Positions 41,055 to 50,339 of a stretch of DNA of 64,000 bases are shown one piece after another; positions within the stretch are counted from its first letter, which is position 1, and each line of letters opens with the position of its first letter. Source of the stretch: Paenibacillus sp. MZ04-78.2. GTDB lineage: Bacteria; Bacillota; Bacilli; Paenibacillales; NBRC-103111. Below the pieces are notes generated by a model, which made no database searches, had not been told where the DNA came from, and saw only the letters and a list, made by a program, of their open reading frames with translations. The translations under genes and the position numbers were made by a program. The stretch is from positions 1 through 64,000 of the forward strand of contig NZ_JANAVJ010000017.1 in the NCBI RefSeq assembly GCF_024213375.1. The letters are read 5' to 3'.

Positions 41055-41189
41055 AGGCAGCAGCCCTTAAGCGATAGGGAGCTCTCTCGCGTAGCATACA
41101 TAGCTTTCGCTGCGGTCCGTTCCGCCAGAAAGCGCTCTTTCAACGCACGATGATCGGGCGTCCGCTCGCATAAGCTCAAGGCCGACGAC

Positions 41190-42449
41190 TTAGGTCGCCG
41201 CTACAACCTGCTTGTAATAATCGTCGATGAGAACGGCCTTGCCGCCGTTCAAGCGGGACTCTTCCGCCGCGAACGCCATCAAGTGGCTGCGCACGGAGGC
41301 GCTGGCCGAGGTCAGGCTTTCCCCGCCGGCGTTGTTCCGCACCTCGCGCAGGAAGCTGCGCACAATGCCGCTGTCTCCGCCGCCGTGGCCGCTCACCTGC
41401 GGCGGGATTTCGATCTCCGTCTTCTGGTGCGTCAAAAAATCCATCAACGTAATGCTGCTCTCTTCCCCGCGAAGCTCGCCGAGCGTGCCCATAATCTGGA
41501 TGCGGCGCTCTTGCTCCCGCGTAAAGCCGCACATGCTGAACATCGCCGTAGCTCCGCTCGCGAATTCCATGTTGACCACCTGATGATCGACTACATTGTT
41601 GTCGCACTTGTAGACGCAGCGGCCGTACGGTGACTCGCGCAGGCCCTTCACGATATTTTCCCGCGTCAGCTCCTCCGTATAATGCCGCGCCCATGCCTTG
41701 CCTTCGCCCAGATAGAACCGGGGAGCGGAGTAAGGACATTCCGCCTCCACCGCGCACCCGTCGATACAGTAATCCGTCGATCCGGCAGGCGCATTCCCCG
41801 AATGAAAATGCATCAGCGAACCGAACGAGCTGACCTTCTCGCACGGCTGGTCCATCAGCCATGACAGCACATCCATGTCATGACACGATTTTGCCAGAAT
41901 CATCGGACTGGATTTGTCCGAGTTGTTCCAGTTGCCGCGAACGAAGCTGTGCGCGATATGCCAATAGCCGACATTTTCGTTCAGTTGAATCGACACGACC
42001 TCACCGATGCGGCCTTCGTCGATGATCTTTTTCAAGGTGGCCCAGAACGGTGTGTAGCGCAGCACATGGCAGATCGTCAGCAGCCGGTCGTTCGCCAAGG
42101 CCCTCCGTTCCATCTCCACGCACTCACGCGGGTCCGGCGACATCGGCTTTTCGAGCAGCACGTGGTATTTCAGATCCAGCGCCTGCAGCGTCGGTTCATA
42201 GTGCATCCGGTCCTGGGTGCAGATCATCGCGATATCGGCCATCTGCGGACGGCTGAGCAGCTCCTCCCACGTCTCGAAGCAGTTTTCCCGGGAAATACCG
42301 TGCTCGGCTGCGAACTTGTTCCGGCGCTCGGCGTTAGGCTCGGCGACGGCTACGAACTTCAATTCATGCGGACAATCGAGCGCGTACCGCGCATAGCCGC
42401 CGGCCCCTCTCGCTCCGGCTCCGATCAAGACGGCTGTCATTGGTTTCAT
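41190..42449 (-). CDS. Gfo/Idh/MocA-family oxidoreductase
   Basis: This 419-residue protein has an N-terminal Rossmann fold (TAVLIGAGARGAGGYARYAL) and LLEKPMS, the E-K-P signature that positions NAD(P) and substrate. The C-terminal half is an alpha/beta dehydrogenase domain. It is the last gene of the ABC importer operon, 51 bases after the solute-binding protein gene, and should oxidise or reduce the imported sugar or sugar derivative. The length is longer than the minimal family (about 350) and includes a Cys-containing insert around residues 225-240 (DYCIDGCAVEAECPYS). Confidence 0.88.
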   Translation of the reverse strand: MKPMTAVLIGAGARGAGGYARYALDCPHELKFVAVAEPNAERRNKFAAEHGISRENCFETWEELLSRPQMADIAMICTQDRMHYEPTLQALDLKYHVLLEKPMSPDPRECVEMERRALANDRLLTICHVLRYTPFWATLKKIIDEGRIGEVVSIQLNENVGYWHIAHSFVRGNWNNSDKSSPMILAKSCHDMDVLSWLMDQPCEKVSSFGSLMHFHSGNAPAGSTDYCIDGCAVEAECPYSAPRFYLGEGKAWARHYTEELTRENIVKGLRESPYGRCVYKCDNNVVDHQVVNMEFASGATAMFSMCGFTREQERRIQIMGTLGELRGEESSITLMDFLTHQKTEIEIPPQVSGHGGGDSGIVRSFLREVRNNAGGESLTSASASVRSHLMAFAAEESRLNGGKAVLIDDYYKQVVAAT

Positions 42450-42500
42450 GCTCTCGGGCTCCTTTTTCCGAATATCGTACTCGCTTGCCGGGCTTAAGCC

Positions 42501-44069
42501 TTACTGCCAGCCGACCTTGGCGTTGTTGTCCTTCACCAGCTTATTCACTTCGTCGACGACTTCCTTGCCGCCTTTTGCCATAAACTCGTCTATCATCTTA
42601 TCCCAATCCGAAAACGGCCGCTGGCCGACGATCATTTTCGTTTTCTCGTCATTTAGGAACTGGGATAGCTCAGTCCATTTCGTGTTGTACAGCGGCGATT
42701 GAACGCCCATCACAGGGCTGAGATAAATTTTGGACGTCTTGAGATAGGCGACCACCGATTCGTTAAACTGCCTTTCGAGCGGCGACTTCGAGCCTTTGAT
42801 GAACACTTCCAGGTCTTGGTCGTTCGGCGCCCAGCCTTCGGTGTGGATATATGCGCTCGGCGCGACATTGGAACGGTTTTCCTTAACTGGAATCGGTACA
42901 CCGTCTTCCATTTTGTAGCCTTTGCCTTCTTTGCCGTTCAGCCAATCGTACTTCTCATTCTTCGCATTGCGCTGGTCCGCCGGTGTGAATTCGCGGAAAT
43001 AGTCCATGATTTCGAGAATGCGCTGCACTTTCTCCGGATCGTTCTTCAGCTTGGCGCTCAGCAGATACATTTTGTAGTACCCGGCCAGCGAGCGGATACC
43101 CTGCGTGCCGTCCGGCGCTTTGAAGGCCGGAAGTGGCGCAAGCACCGCATTCGGCGCGTTCTCGGCCAGCGTCTTGTAGTTGATCAGATTGCCGCCCGGC
43201 TCCTCGTACCAGATCCCGACTTTTCCGGCGTTGAATGCCTTGAACACGTCGTTGTAATTCGTGACGGCCCAGTCTTTCTTGATCGCGCCTTCCTTGTACA
43301 GGTCCGCCAAGAATTTGACGACCTCCTTGCTGCCTTCGCCGAAGTCGGGGATGTACTGTCCGTTCTTGTCCTTTTCGTACCAAGCGCCGTAATACGGGCT
43401 GAACGTCGGGCTGTAGTAAATGTTTTTGGCCAACCCGAGGCCGATCGTGTCGGCCTTGCCGTTGCCGTCTGGGTCCTGCTTAGTAAACGCGATAGCGACT
43501 TTTTTCAGCTCTTCGTAATTCGTCGGCATCGCCAGCCCCAGCTTATCGAGCCAATCCTTGCGGATGACCGGCTTTTTGCCTCCCTTGGCGTTGAAGAAAT
43601 AAGGAACCGCGTATACTTTGCCGCTCACCTTGAGCATATCCCAGACGTTGGAAGGCACCGGCTTGAATGAGTTGTATTTGTCGAGATAGTCGTTCAGCGG
43701 GAGAAAAGCGCCCTGCTTCGCCCATTTCATATAATTGGCGTCCACCAGTTCCATGCCGATCACGTCCGGAATATCGCCGGAGGCCATCGTCACGCTGAGC
43801 TTCTCGTCATACGTATCCCAAGGCACATACTGCGGCTTGAAGTCGACGTTGAACTTCTCGTTGATCGCTTTGACCGCTTCGCTGTCCGGCCCCGGCACCG
43901 GATTTTCCCACGTGCCGGAGAACCAGGTGATCGTAATCTTTTTATTTTTGGCATCCGCGCTGCCTTTGCCGGCGTCCGCCGCACCCGAGTTCGCTCCTCC
44001 GGAGCAAGCTGTCATACTGCCCGCTACGGCGAGCGAAAGCAGAACGGAAACAGACCGTTTTATTGTCAT
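42501..44069 (-). CDS. ABC importer solute-binding lipoprotein (LplA-like)
   Basis: This 522-residue lipoprotein precursor has a signal peptide with a lipobox ending SMTAC at about residue 22, then a low-complexity Gly/Ala linker and a long extracellular binding domain (ITWFSGTWENPVPGPDSEAV). The size and the ITITWF...WFAPWDTYDEKL-type pattern fit the large LplA-type carbohydrate-binding proteins common in Paenibacillus. With the two permease genes upstream it forms one importer. No ATPase gene is present, as is usual for this class, which shares an MsmX-like ATPase encoded elsewhere. Confidence 0.9.
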   Translation of the reverse strand: MTIKRSVSVLLSLAVAGSMTACSGGANSGAADAGKGSADAKNKKITITWFSGTWENPVPGPDSEAVKAINEKFNVDFKPQYVPWDTYDEKLSVTMASGDIPDVIGMELVDANYMKWAKQGAFLPLNDYLDKYNSFKPVPSNVWDMLKVSGKVYAVPYFFNAKGGKKPVIRKDWLDKLGLAMPTNYEELKKVAIAFTKQDPDGNGKADTIGLGLAKNIYYSPTFSPYYGAWYEKDKNGQYIPDFGEGSKEVVKFLADLYKEGAIKKDWAVTNYNDVFKAFNAGKVGIWYEEPGGNLINYKTLAENAPNAVLAPLPAFKAPDGTQGIRSLAGYYKMYLLSAKLKNDPEKVQRILEIMDYFREFTPADQRNAKNEKYDWLNGKEGKGYKMEDGVPIPVKENRSNVAPSAYIHTEGWAPNDQDLEVFIKGSKSPLERQFNESVVAYLKTSKIYLSPVMGVQSPLYNTKWTELSQFLNDEKTKMIVGQRPFSDWDKMIDEFMAKGGKEVVDEVNKLVKDNNAKVGWQ

Positions 44070-44138
44070 GGCTGCATATCCTCCTTAAGGTGTAATGCTA
44101 TGGTACATCAGTCAAACCGATTCTCCAACCCCCTGCTT

Positions 44139-45023
44139 CTAGCCTTTGACCGAGCCCAACATCACCCCTTTCGCAAAATGCTTTTGCAGAAACGGATACA
44201 GCACGAGAATCGGGATCGTCGATACCAGAATCGCCGCCATGCCGATCGTTTCCGCAGGCGGAACCTGCAGCCCCCGGGCCGCCTGCACCCCTTCGGACAA
44301 AATATTGCCCGCCTGGCTCAAAATCACGATCTGACGCAGCATAACCTGCACCGTCCATTTGGCCGGATCGTTCAAATAAAGCAGCGCCGAGAAATACGTG
44401 TTCCAATGGGCCACGGCGGAGAACAGCCCGAAGGCCGCCAGCGCCGGCTTGGACAGCGGAAGAATGATACGGGCGTAAATTTGCAGGTCGTTGGCCCCGT
44501 CGATCAGGGCCGACTCCGTCAGCTCTTGCGGAATATTGAGAAAAAACTGCCGCATGACGATCAGATTGTACGAGTTGATGGCGACGGGGAGAATTAACGC
44601 CCAATACGAGTTGATCAGGCCAGTGGCGCTGACGATCATATACGTCGGGATAATGCCCGCCCCGAAAACGAACGTGAACAGGACGAGGAACAGAAACAAC
44701 CGTTTGCCGAGAATGTTGCGCGATAAAGCGTAAGCCATCATCGAAGTCAGCAGCAGGTTGACGAACGTGCCCACGACGGTGACGAAGACGGTCACTCCAA
44801 GCGAGCGCACGAACGAATCCGATTGAAAAATATAGGCGTACGCATCGAGCACAAAGCTTGTCGGAACGAGCAGCAGCTCGGTCTTCACGTACTCCGTGTA
44901 GGAAGTAAACGACACGATAGTCATATAGTAGAACGGGAACAGCATCAGCAGCGCGATGATCACGAGAAGCGCCCCGTTGACGGCCCCGAACGCTTTTTCC
45001 TGCCATGTGCGATTACGAATCAT
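44139..45023 (-). CDS. ABC importer permease (YtcP/LplC-like)
   Basis: This 294-residue permease has six predicted membrane helices; the first is ALLVIIALLMLFPFYYM. The EAA loop near residues 190-215 (ESALIDGANDLQIYARIILP) contacts the ATPase. It is the second permease of a carbohydrate uptake system, separated by 51 bases from the first and by 69 bases from the binding-protein gene. The partner ATPase is not in the window. Confidence 0.92.
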   Translation of the reverse strand: MIRNRTWQEKAFGAVNGALLVIIALLMLFPFYYMTIVSFTSYTEYVKTELLLVPTSFVLDAYAYIFQSDSFVRSLGVTVFVTVVGTFVNLLLTSMMAYALSRNILGKRLFLFLVLFTFVFGAGIIPTYMIVSATGLINSYWALILPVAINSYNLIVMRQFFLNIPQELTESALIDGANDLQIYARIILPLSKPALAAFGLFSAVAHWNTYFSALLYLNDPAKWTVQVMLRQIVILSQAGNILSEGVQAARGLQVPPAETIGMAAILVSTIPILVLYPFLQKHFAKGVMLGSVKG

Positions 45024-45074
45024 AGCGTTGTTTGCACCTCCGTATCTTGCTTTATGCCACAGCCGCGGGTAAGA

Positions 45075-46064
45075 TTAGAACACGCCTTCTTCGCCGAAGC
45101 GTTTAGCCAGACGGTTCGCCCCGATAATAAGGAGCAGACCTACGAGCGATTTGAACAAACCGACCGCGGTGGCGAAGCTGTAGTCGGATTCGGTCAGTCC
45201 TTTGACGTACACATACGTGTCGAGCACGTCGCCCACCGATTTGTTGAATGGGTTGAGCATCAGGAAAATCTGTTCAAAGCCCGAATCGAGCACGCTGCCG
45301 AGCCGCAATATTAGCAAAATCACAATCGTGCCGCGAATCGCAGGCAGCGTAATATGCCAGATTTGCCGCCAGCGGTTCGCTCCGTCGATGACGGCCGCTT
45401 CGTACTGGCTCGGGTCTACGGCGGCCAACGCCGCGAGGAAGAGGATCGTGCCCCAGCCGGATTCCTTCCAGATCACTTCGAGCACGACGAGTGGCATGAA
45501 CCAGCCCGGCTCCTGAAGGAAGGCAACGGGTTCGATGCCGAACAATACGTGCAGCAGCTTGTTCACCAGGCCTTCGGACTGGAGGAACACCGTCACCATG
45601 CCGATCACGACGACCCAAGAAATGAAGTGCGGCAGGTAAACGATCGATTGAATGAGGCGCTTGAACCATTCGCGGCGCACCTCGTTGAGCATCACAGCGA
45701 GCACGATCGGGACCGGAAAGGCGAAGGCGATTTGCAGCAAGGACAAGTACAGTGTATTCCAGAGCACCCGCAAAACTTCCTTGTCCTCGAAGATGCGCTC
45801 AAAGTGCTTCAGTCCGACCCACTCGCTGTCCCAGAACCCTTGAAATGCGCTATAATCTTGAAAAGCCATCATATTTCCGGCCATGGGCAAGTACTTGTAT
45901 ACGATAAAGTACACCAGGCCCGGGAACAGCAGCAGATACAAGTAACGCTCTTTCCACATCCGGGACAACAGCAGTTGCCGACGCGAGCTGCCGGACACGG
46001 ACTCCGCTGCAATACGGGAAGGGTTCGGATCGGGCGATGAATTGGCTGTGAATTCCGTTTCCAT
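45075..46064 (-). CDS. ABC importer permease (LplB-like)
   Basis: This 329-residue permease has an approximately 35-residue cytoplasmic N-terminus, six membrane helices and the EAA loop EAAVIDGANRWRQIWHITLP near residue 222. It opens with MAFQDYSAFQGF-type sequence after the first helix (GLVYFIVYKYLPMAGNMMAF), typical of LplB proteins. It is the first gene of the leftward importer operon and starts from the shared 260-base gap with the divergent regulator. A strong AAAGGAG site precedes the ATG. Confidence 0.92.
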   Translation of the reverse strand: METEFTANSSPDPNPSRIAAESVSGSSRRQLLLSRMWKERYLYLLLFPGLVYFIVYKYLPMAGNMMAFQDYSAFQGFWDSEWVGLKHFERIFEDKEVLRVLWNTLYLSLLQIAFAFPVPIVLAVMLNEVRREWFKRLIQSIVYLPHFISWVVVIGMVTVFLQSEGLVNKLLHVLFGIEPVAFLQEPGWFMPLVVLEVIWKESGWGTILFLAALAAVDPSQYEAAVIDGANRWRQIWHITLPAIRGTIVILLILRLGSVLDSGFEQIFLMLNPFNKSVGDVLDTYVYVKGLTESDYSFATAVGLFKSLVGLLLIIGANRLAKRFGEEGVF

Positions 46065-46204
46065 AAGAAAACTCCTTTCTCGGTTTCATTGGGACTAGCG
46101 GCAGGTTCGCACCCATTATCTTGGAACCGCTTCCAGTCTATTTGAGACTTAAGGGCCGCCCCCATCCCGGGGCTGTAATGTTATAATATAGTGAGACATC
46201 GTCG

Positions 46205-46244
46205 CCGAAAACCGTCGCTATTGCCGTTTTATCACGGTTTTCGG
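46205..46244. promoter_or_regulatory. Inverted repeat between importer operon and its regulator
   Basis: CCGAAAACCGT (46205-46215) and its exact complement (46234-46244) are separated by 18 bases. A TATAAT box at 46182-46187 lies alongside. The site is in the divergent promoter region and is a candidate binding site for the AraC-type regulator or an RNA hairpin in its leader. Confidence 0.45.
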
Positions 46245-46323
46245 GATTTCCGTAAATCCGTGAAGCATTCGAAAAACAGACCTATTTGCATCTGAACCGC
46301 CGCACGAAGGGAGTAAACCGCCT

Positions 46324-48555
46324 TTGCCAAGCATCCTCCGCATCAAAATGAAAGCGCGTTCCGTCTTTTTTAAGCTGCTGCTCAGCTTTCTCGGGGTGAT
46401 CGTTCTTTTGGTCATCTTCGAGCTCTTGACCTATGGAGTTTTCCGGCAAAGCCTCCGCGATGAAATCATCAAATACAATACGGTCAACCTGACAAATACG
46501 ACGAACGATTACGAGAAGCATTTCGAGCTGCTGGAGAAAACGATGCTCAATTTGTACCTGAACCCGCGGCTGCAGGAGCTGAATAGCAAGCCGTATCTCG
46601 ATTACGTGGCGGCCAACAAGGTGACGGACTATCTCAGCAATACCGTATCGAATCAGGCGCTGTACTTGAACAATTTGTTCATCTATGACGTCAAGCATTC
46701 GCTGATGCTGGAGAAATCGCGAGGCGCGAGCCCCGAATCCATGTTCACCGAATATTATGTCAATCCCGTTTACACCTACACGTTCTGGAAAAAGCAATTC
46801 GAGGAGGGCGGCCCGATGACGATCTATCCGGCCGCTTCCTACCTGCGGAACGACTCGCCGGGCGATACAACCGGTCCGGTCTGGCCTATGCTGGTCAAAA
46901 GCCGGTTTTATCCGGATTTCATGATGCTGGCTTTTGTCGATGCCGACCGTATGTTTCAAGCGTTCCACCGCTCGGTCAACGACAACTTTTACGTCTTGGA
47001 CGCCAGCGGCCGTCTGCTGTTCGCTTCGGGCTCCGGAGCCGATAAGCCCCTGCCTGCTCTGCCTCCGGGACAAGATTGGGTGAAGACGGATAACCAGTAC
47101 TTCTTCTACACCACCGGACCGAAAACCGGATTCACCTATGTGAATCTCGTGCCGGACGGCCATATTTCGTCCCAATTGATCAAGCTGAATCTGACCTTCG
47201 TCGCCGTCCTGCTCGTCGCCATCGCCGCAAGCGTCACGGTGTCCGTCTTGTTCACCGTCCGGTTCAACAACCCGGTTCAACGCATCGTCGATTCGATCAA
47301 AAGCTTGAACGAGCAGGACACCGTGCCCCGGCACGACAACGAATTCGAGCTCATTCGCGGCAATATCGGCTTTTTGCTCCAGCAGCGGCATTTGCGGCAT
47401 CAGGATCTGGAGGAGAAGCATGCGCTGCTGCGCTATCACAGCTATATGAACAAGCTGAAAAAAATCCGCGGGCTGCCGGTCGCCAGTGCGGAGCAGCTAA
47501 GCGAACAGAAGCCGTTCCGGGTCGTTCTGTTCCATCTCTCGTTCAATCACCCGTTTCACACGGAAATTCAAGCGGAAGAGGAACGCGCCGCGTCATACAT
47601 TCGCGAATACATTAACCATGTCGTCACGAAAGAGCTGGAAGGGTCGCTCACGTTCCAAATCGAGCGAAATCAGATTTTATCGATCGTCCATCCGGCGCCG
47701 GGAGAGGAAGACCGCCTGCGCATGACGCTGGACGGCATCGTCGGCGTGCTGAGCACGGACAAAGCCTACTGCTTCCTCACCATTGCCGTCAGTCCGCTGC
47801 ATGTGCATACCGCAAGCCTGACCGACGCCTACGAAGAGGCGCTGGGGATGATCCGTCACCGGCCGTTCGACGACGAAACGGTCGTGCTTGAAGCGCACAA
47901 CGTCCCGAAGGAGCCGTTCGTCGTGCCCGATGCGCTGATGCAGGAGATTAAAGCGAATTTGCAGGCGGGGAACTCCGCGAATGTTCTGCAGGCGCTGCGG
48001 CGACTCATGGCGCAGATGGAGAAAAGAAAGGCCGATGCGCTCGCCTTCCACGAGTTTGCCCGCGAAATCACGCATAAAACGACCCGATTGCTGCATGGCA
48101 TGGGGCTGGACAGCGGAACATTAACGGACTTGGAGCCGGAGCTGCTTCATACCGTCTCCAAGCTGGAACGTTATTTCGAAGCGATGATTGGCGAAGCCTG
48201 TCGGCGCATCAACAATAAAAAAGAATCGGCCGACCCGATTATTACCGGTGCGACCGTTTATGTGACGGAGCGATATACGGAGGATATTACGCTGGACCTT
48301 GTCGCCTCTTGGCTCAACATTACGGGGGGCTACTTGTCCACTTATTTTAAAGAAAAAACGGGCATCAACTTCCTCGATTTCGTGAACGACGTGCGCATCG
48401 GCAAAGCGAAGGAGCTGCTGCGGCAGACCGATCTGCGCATTCAGGATATCGCCGGGCGGGTAGGCTATCAGAACATGAACTCGTTCAACCGGATGTTCAA
48501 GAAGATTACCGGTGTTACGCCGAGCGAGTACCGGCGGTCGGGGACGCAGGTGTAA
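46324..48555 (+). CDS. Membrane-anchored AraC-family regulator (YesN-like)
   Basis: This 743-residue protein is called from a TTG at 46324 (GAAGGGAG upstream); an ATG at 46348 is an alternative. It has two membrane spans (about residues 16-40 and 291-315) enclosing an extracellular sensor. A HAMP-like linker (TVRFNNPVQRIVDSIKSL) follows, and the C-terminus has two AraC HTH motifs (LDLVASWLNITGGYLSTYFK; IQDIAGRVGYQNMNSFNRMF). This one-component sensor type is common next to LplABC importers in Paenibacillus and should induce the divergent operon upon sugar binding outside the cell. Confidence 0.9.
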   Translation: MPSILRIKMKARSVFFKLLLSFLGVIVLLVIFELLTYGVFRQSLRDEIIKYNTVNLTNTTNDYEKHFELLEKTMLNLYLNPRLQELNSKPYLDYVAANKVTDYLSNTVSNQALYLNNLFIYDVKHSLMLEKSRGASPESMFTEYYVNPVYTYTFWKKQFEEGGPMTIYPAASYLRNDSPGDTTGPVWPMLVKSRFYPDFMMLAFVDADRMFQAFHRSVNDNFYVLDASGRLLFASGSGADKPLPALPPGQDWVKTDNQYFFYTTGPKTGFTYVNLVPDGHISSQLIKLNLTFVAVLLVAIAASVTVSVLFTVRFNNPVQRIVDSIKSLNEQDTVPRHDNEFELIRGNIGFLLQQRHLRHQDLEEKHALLRYHSYMNKLKKIRGLPVASAEQLSEQKPFRVVLFHLSFNHPFHTEIQAEEERAASYIREYINHVVTKELEGSLTFQIERNQILSIVHPAPGEEDRLRMTLDGIVGVLSTDKAYCFLTIAVSPLHVHTASLTDAYEEALGMIRHRPFDDETVVLEAHNVPKEPFVVPDALMQEIKANLQAGNSANVLQALRRLMAQMEKRKADALAFHEFAREITHKTTRLLHGMGLDSGTLTDLEPELLHTVSKLERYFEAMIGEACRRINNKKESADPIITGATVYVTERYTEDITLDLVASWLNITGGYLSTYFKEKTGINFLDFVNDVRIGKAKELLRQTDLRIQDIAGRVGYQNMNSFNRMFKKITGVTPSEYRRSGTQV

Positions 48556-48613
48556 GCGAGCCGGGGGTCCAATTTTTCCATCGCGCCGTGAAATCTGCAT
48601 CGAATCAACATAA

Positions 48614-48635
48614 AAGAGCCGTTTTATCGGCTCTT
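48614..48635. terminator. Terminator after the AraC-type gene
   Basis: An 8-bp stem (AAGAGCCG at 48614-48621 with 48628-48635) is flanked by A/T on both sides and lies between the AraC gene and the convergent SDR remnant. Confidence 0.65.
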
Positions 48636-48650
48636 GAACACAATTGTTTA

Positions 48651-49079
48651 TTACCACTCTACTTGCCTAAAATCCTTTAAAAATACACCGGTCAATGGTC
48701 TTTCTACGTCTTTTCCTTCATATATTGGATCGCAGATTCTAGCGGCAGCATCATCAAAATCCAAGGGTAACTGAATCTTCCGATCATTTTTCACCTGATC
48801 CGGGAACTGGTTTGAGACCCAACCGGGATCTACACTGGTAATGAAAATTCGATGTTTCTTATACTCTTTGGACATGGTCAGGGTCATCATGTTGAGGGAA
48901 GCTTTTGCCATGTTGGTGTGGACGTGGTAACCGCCCTTTCTTTTCATATTAAATCTGCCTTCTGATGCGGATACATTTACGATAAAACGATTCCGGTGCG
49001 GACTTCTTAACATCGCATCTTTCAACTTTGTATTTATCAAAAACGGAGCAGTGACGTTGATTAGCTGTACTTCGAGCAT
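48651..49079 (-). pseudogene. Short-chain dehydrogenase remnant, N-terminus missing
   Basis: From the first likely ATG at 49079 the frame encodes 142 residues that match the second half of an SDR: INVTAPFLINTKLKDAML, FIVNVSASEGRF with the catalytic Ser region, the YHVHTNMAKASLNMM stretch that should carry the Tyr/Lys pair (Tyr is displaced to H/T), and SVDPGWVSNQ. The NAD-binding first half is absent; upstream lies only a terminator hairpin. It has no promoter of its own. It is probably a leftover of a deletion. Confidence 0.7.
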
Positions 49080-49112
49080 TTCAACATTTTCCGCCGCAGC
49101 GCCATAAAAAGC

Positions 49113-49158
49113 AGCCAGAGCCGACAGAACTTGTAGAAAAGTTCTGTCGGCTCTGGCT
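49113..49158 (-). terminator. Strong 18-bp hairpin terminator
   Basis: A perfect 18-bp stem (49113-49130 with 49141-49158, AGCCAGAGCCGACAGAAC) with a 10-base loop is followed on the minus strand by GCTTTTT. It ends the LacI-controlled operon. A T-rich stretch on the plus side makes it possibly bidirectional. Confidence 0.9.
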
Positions 49159-49209
49159 TTAGTTTGTGCAGCTGCATTTTTTCTTATTGAAGTCCCCGAA
49201 ACAAGAAGT

Positions 49210-50313
49210 TTAACGATCCAATCCGTTCCTCGGCTGATCGAGTGCAAGCGGCTCCGTTCTGTCACACGAACTTTGCAGTTCGTAGTGCCTTCCTTCGTCA
49301 GAAGAAATATAAAATCCGTTTATCGCCTCAAGCACATGGTAGGCGAGTTGACCGTTTGCGCGGTGCCTTCTCCCGTTCCGGATCGCATAGGCCATATCCA
49401 TGGCTCCCAAGCCGCGGCTATTCGCCGTAAACCCATGTGTCAACGGAACTTCCGTAAACTCGGTCTGATCGTGGCGCTTTACAAGTACGGGGCCATCGAA
49501 CGTGTTGGGATCAGGCACAATCATTGACCCTGTCGTCCCGTGAACTTCAATGGAAGGCGTCTTCGTTCCCCAAACATCAAAGCTCGTAACAATTGTGCCG
49601 ACCGCCCCGTTGCGGAATTCGATCAACCCAGCGATATGGGTCGGCGTGGTAACCGGAAACTTGCGGCCGTAGCCCCCCTCGGTCATCACCGAACGTTCTG
49701 CGAACGTCGTACGTGTAAGTCCCGACACTTTCTTGATCGGCCCGATCAGATGAACTAGAGCCGTCAAATAATACGGACCCATATCAAACATCGGTCCCGC
49801 GCCCTTCTGATACAAAAATTCCGGATTCGGATGAAAACTTTCGGGACCGTGGTACATCAAAAAGGCAGTCGCTGCAATCGGTTCGCCGATCCAGCCGTCC
49901 TCAATCAGCTTGCGGCTTGATTGCAGTCCGCCTCCCAGGAAAGTGTCCGGAGCCGAGCCCACAAGCAGCCCCTTCTCCTGGGCCAAGGAGAGAATCTTTT
50001 TCCCATCCTCCAATTCGATCGCCAGTGGCTTTTCCCCGTACACATGTTTTCCAGCTGCCAATGCACGCAGATGGAGCTGTGCATGGGTAGTTGGAGTGGT
50101 TAAGATAATGACCATCTCAATCTCAGGATCGTCCAGTAATTCGTCTACCGAATAGACCTTGGGAATTTGGTACCTTTCTGCCTGAGCTTTTGCTCTATCT
50201 GCATCTAAATCCGCGCAAGCGACAATATCGAGGATGTCAAATTTCTGTTTCGCCTCGAAATAAATCGAACTGATGTTGCCGCAACCGATAATGCCTGCTT
50301 TTACTTTATTCAT
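49210..50313 (-). CDS. Gfo/Idh/MocA-family oxidoreductase
   Basis: This 367-residue dehydrogenase is called from the ATG at 50313 with AGGAAGGG upstream. It has the Rossmann motif VKAGIIGCGNISSIYFEAKQ and VYGEKPLAIEL with the E-K-P signature. The C-terminal domain is normal, with a slightly irregular end (ELQSSCDRTEPLALDQ). It is the last gene of a LacI-controlled operon with a second dehydrogenase, an isomerase and a symporter. Two dehydrogenases plus an epimerase-type TIM barrel suggest an oxidation-isomerisation-reduction route on a sugar or polyol. Confidence 0.9.
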   Translation of the reverse strand: MNKVKAGIIGCGNISSIYFEAKQKFDILDIVACADLDADRAKAQAERYQIPKVYSVDELLDDPEIEMVIILTTPTTHAQLHLRALAAGKHVYGEKPLAIELEDGKKILSLAQEKGLLVGSAPDTFLGGGLQSSRKLIEDGWIGEPIAATAFLMYHGPESFHPNPEFLYQKGAGPMFDMGPYYLTALVHLIGPIKKVSGLTRTTFAERSVMTEGGYGRKFPVTTPTHIAGLIEFRNGAVGTIVTSFDVWGTKTPSIEVHGTTGSMIVPDPNTFDGPVLVKRHDQTEFTEVPLTHGFTANSRGLGAMDMAYAIRNGRRHRANGQLAYHVLEAINGFYISSDEGRHYELQSSCDRTEPLALDQPRNGLDR

Positions 50314-50339
50314 GGCATCGTTTCCCTTCCTGTCGAAAA

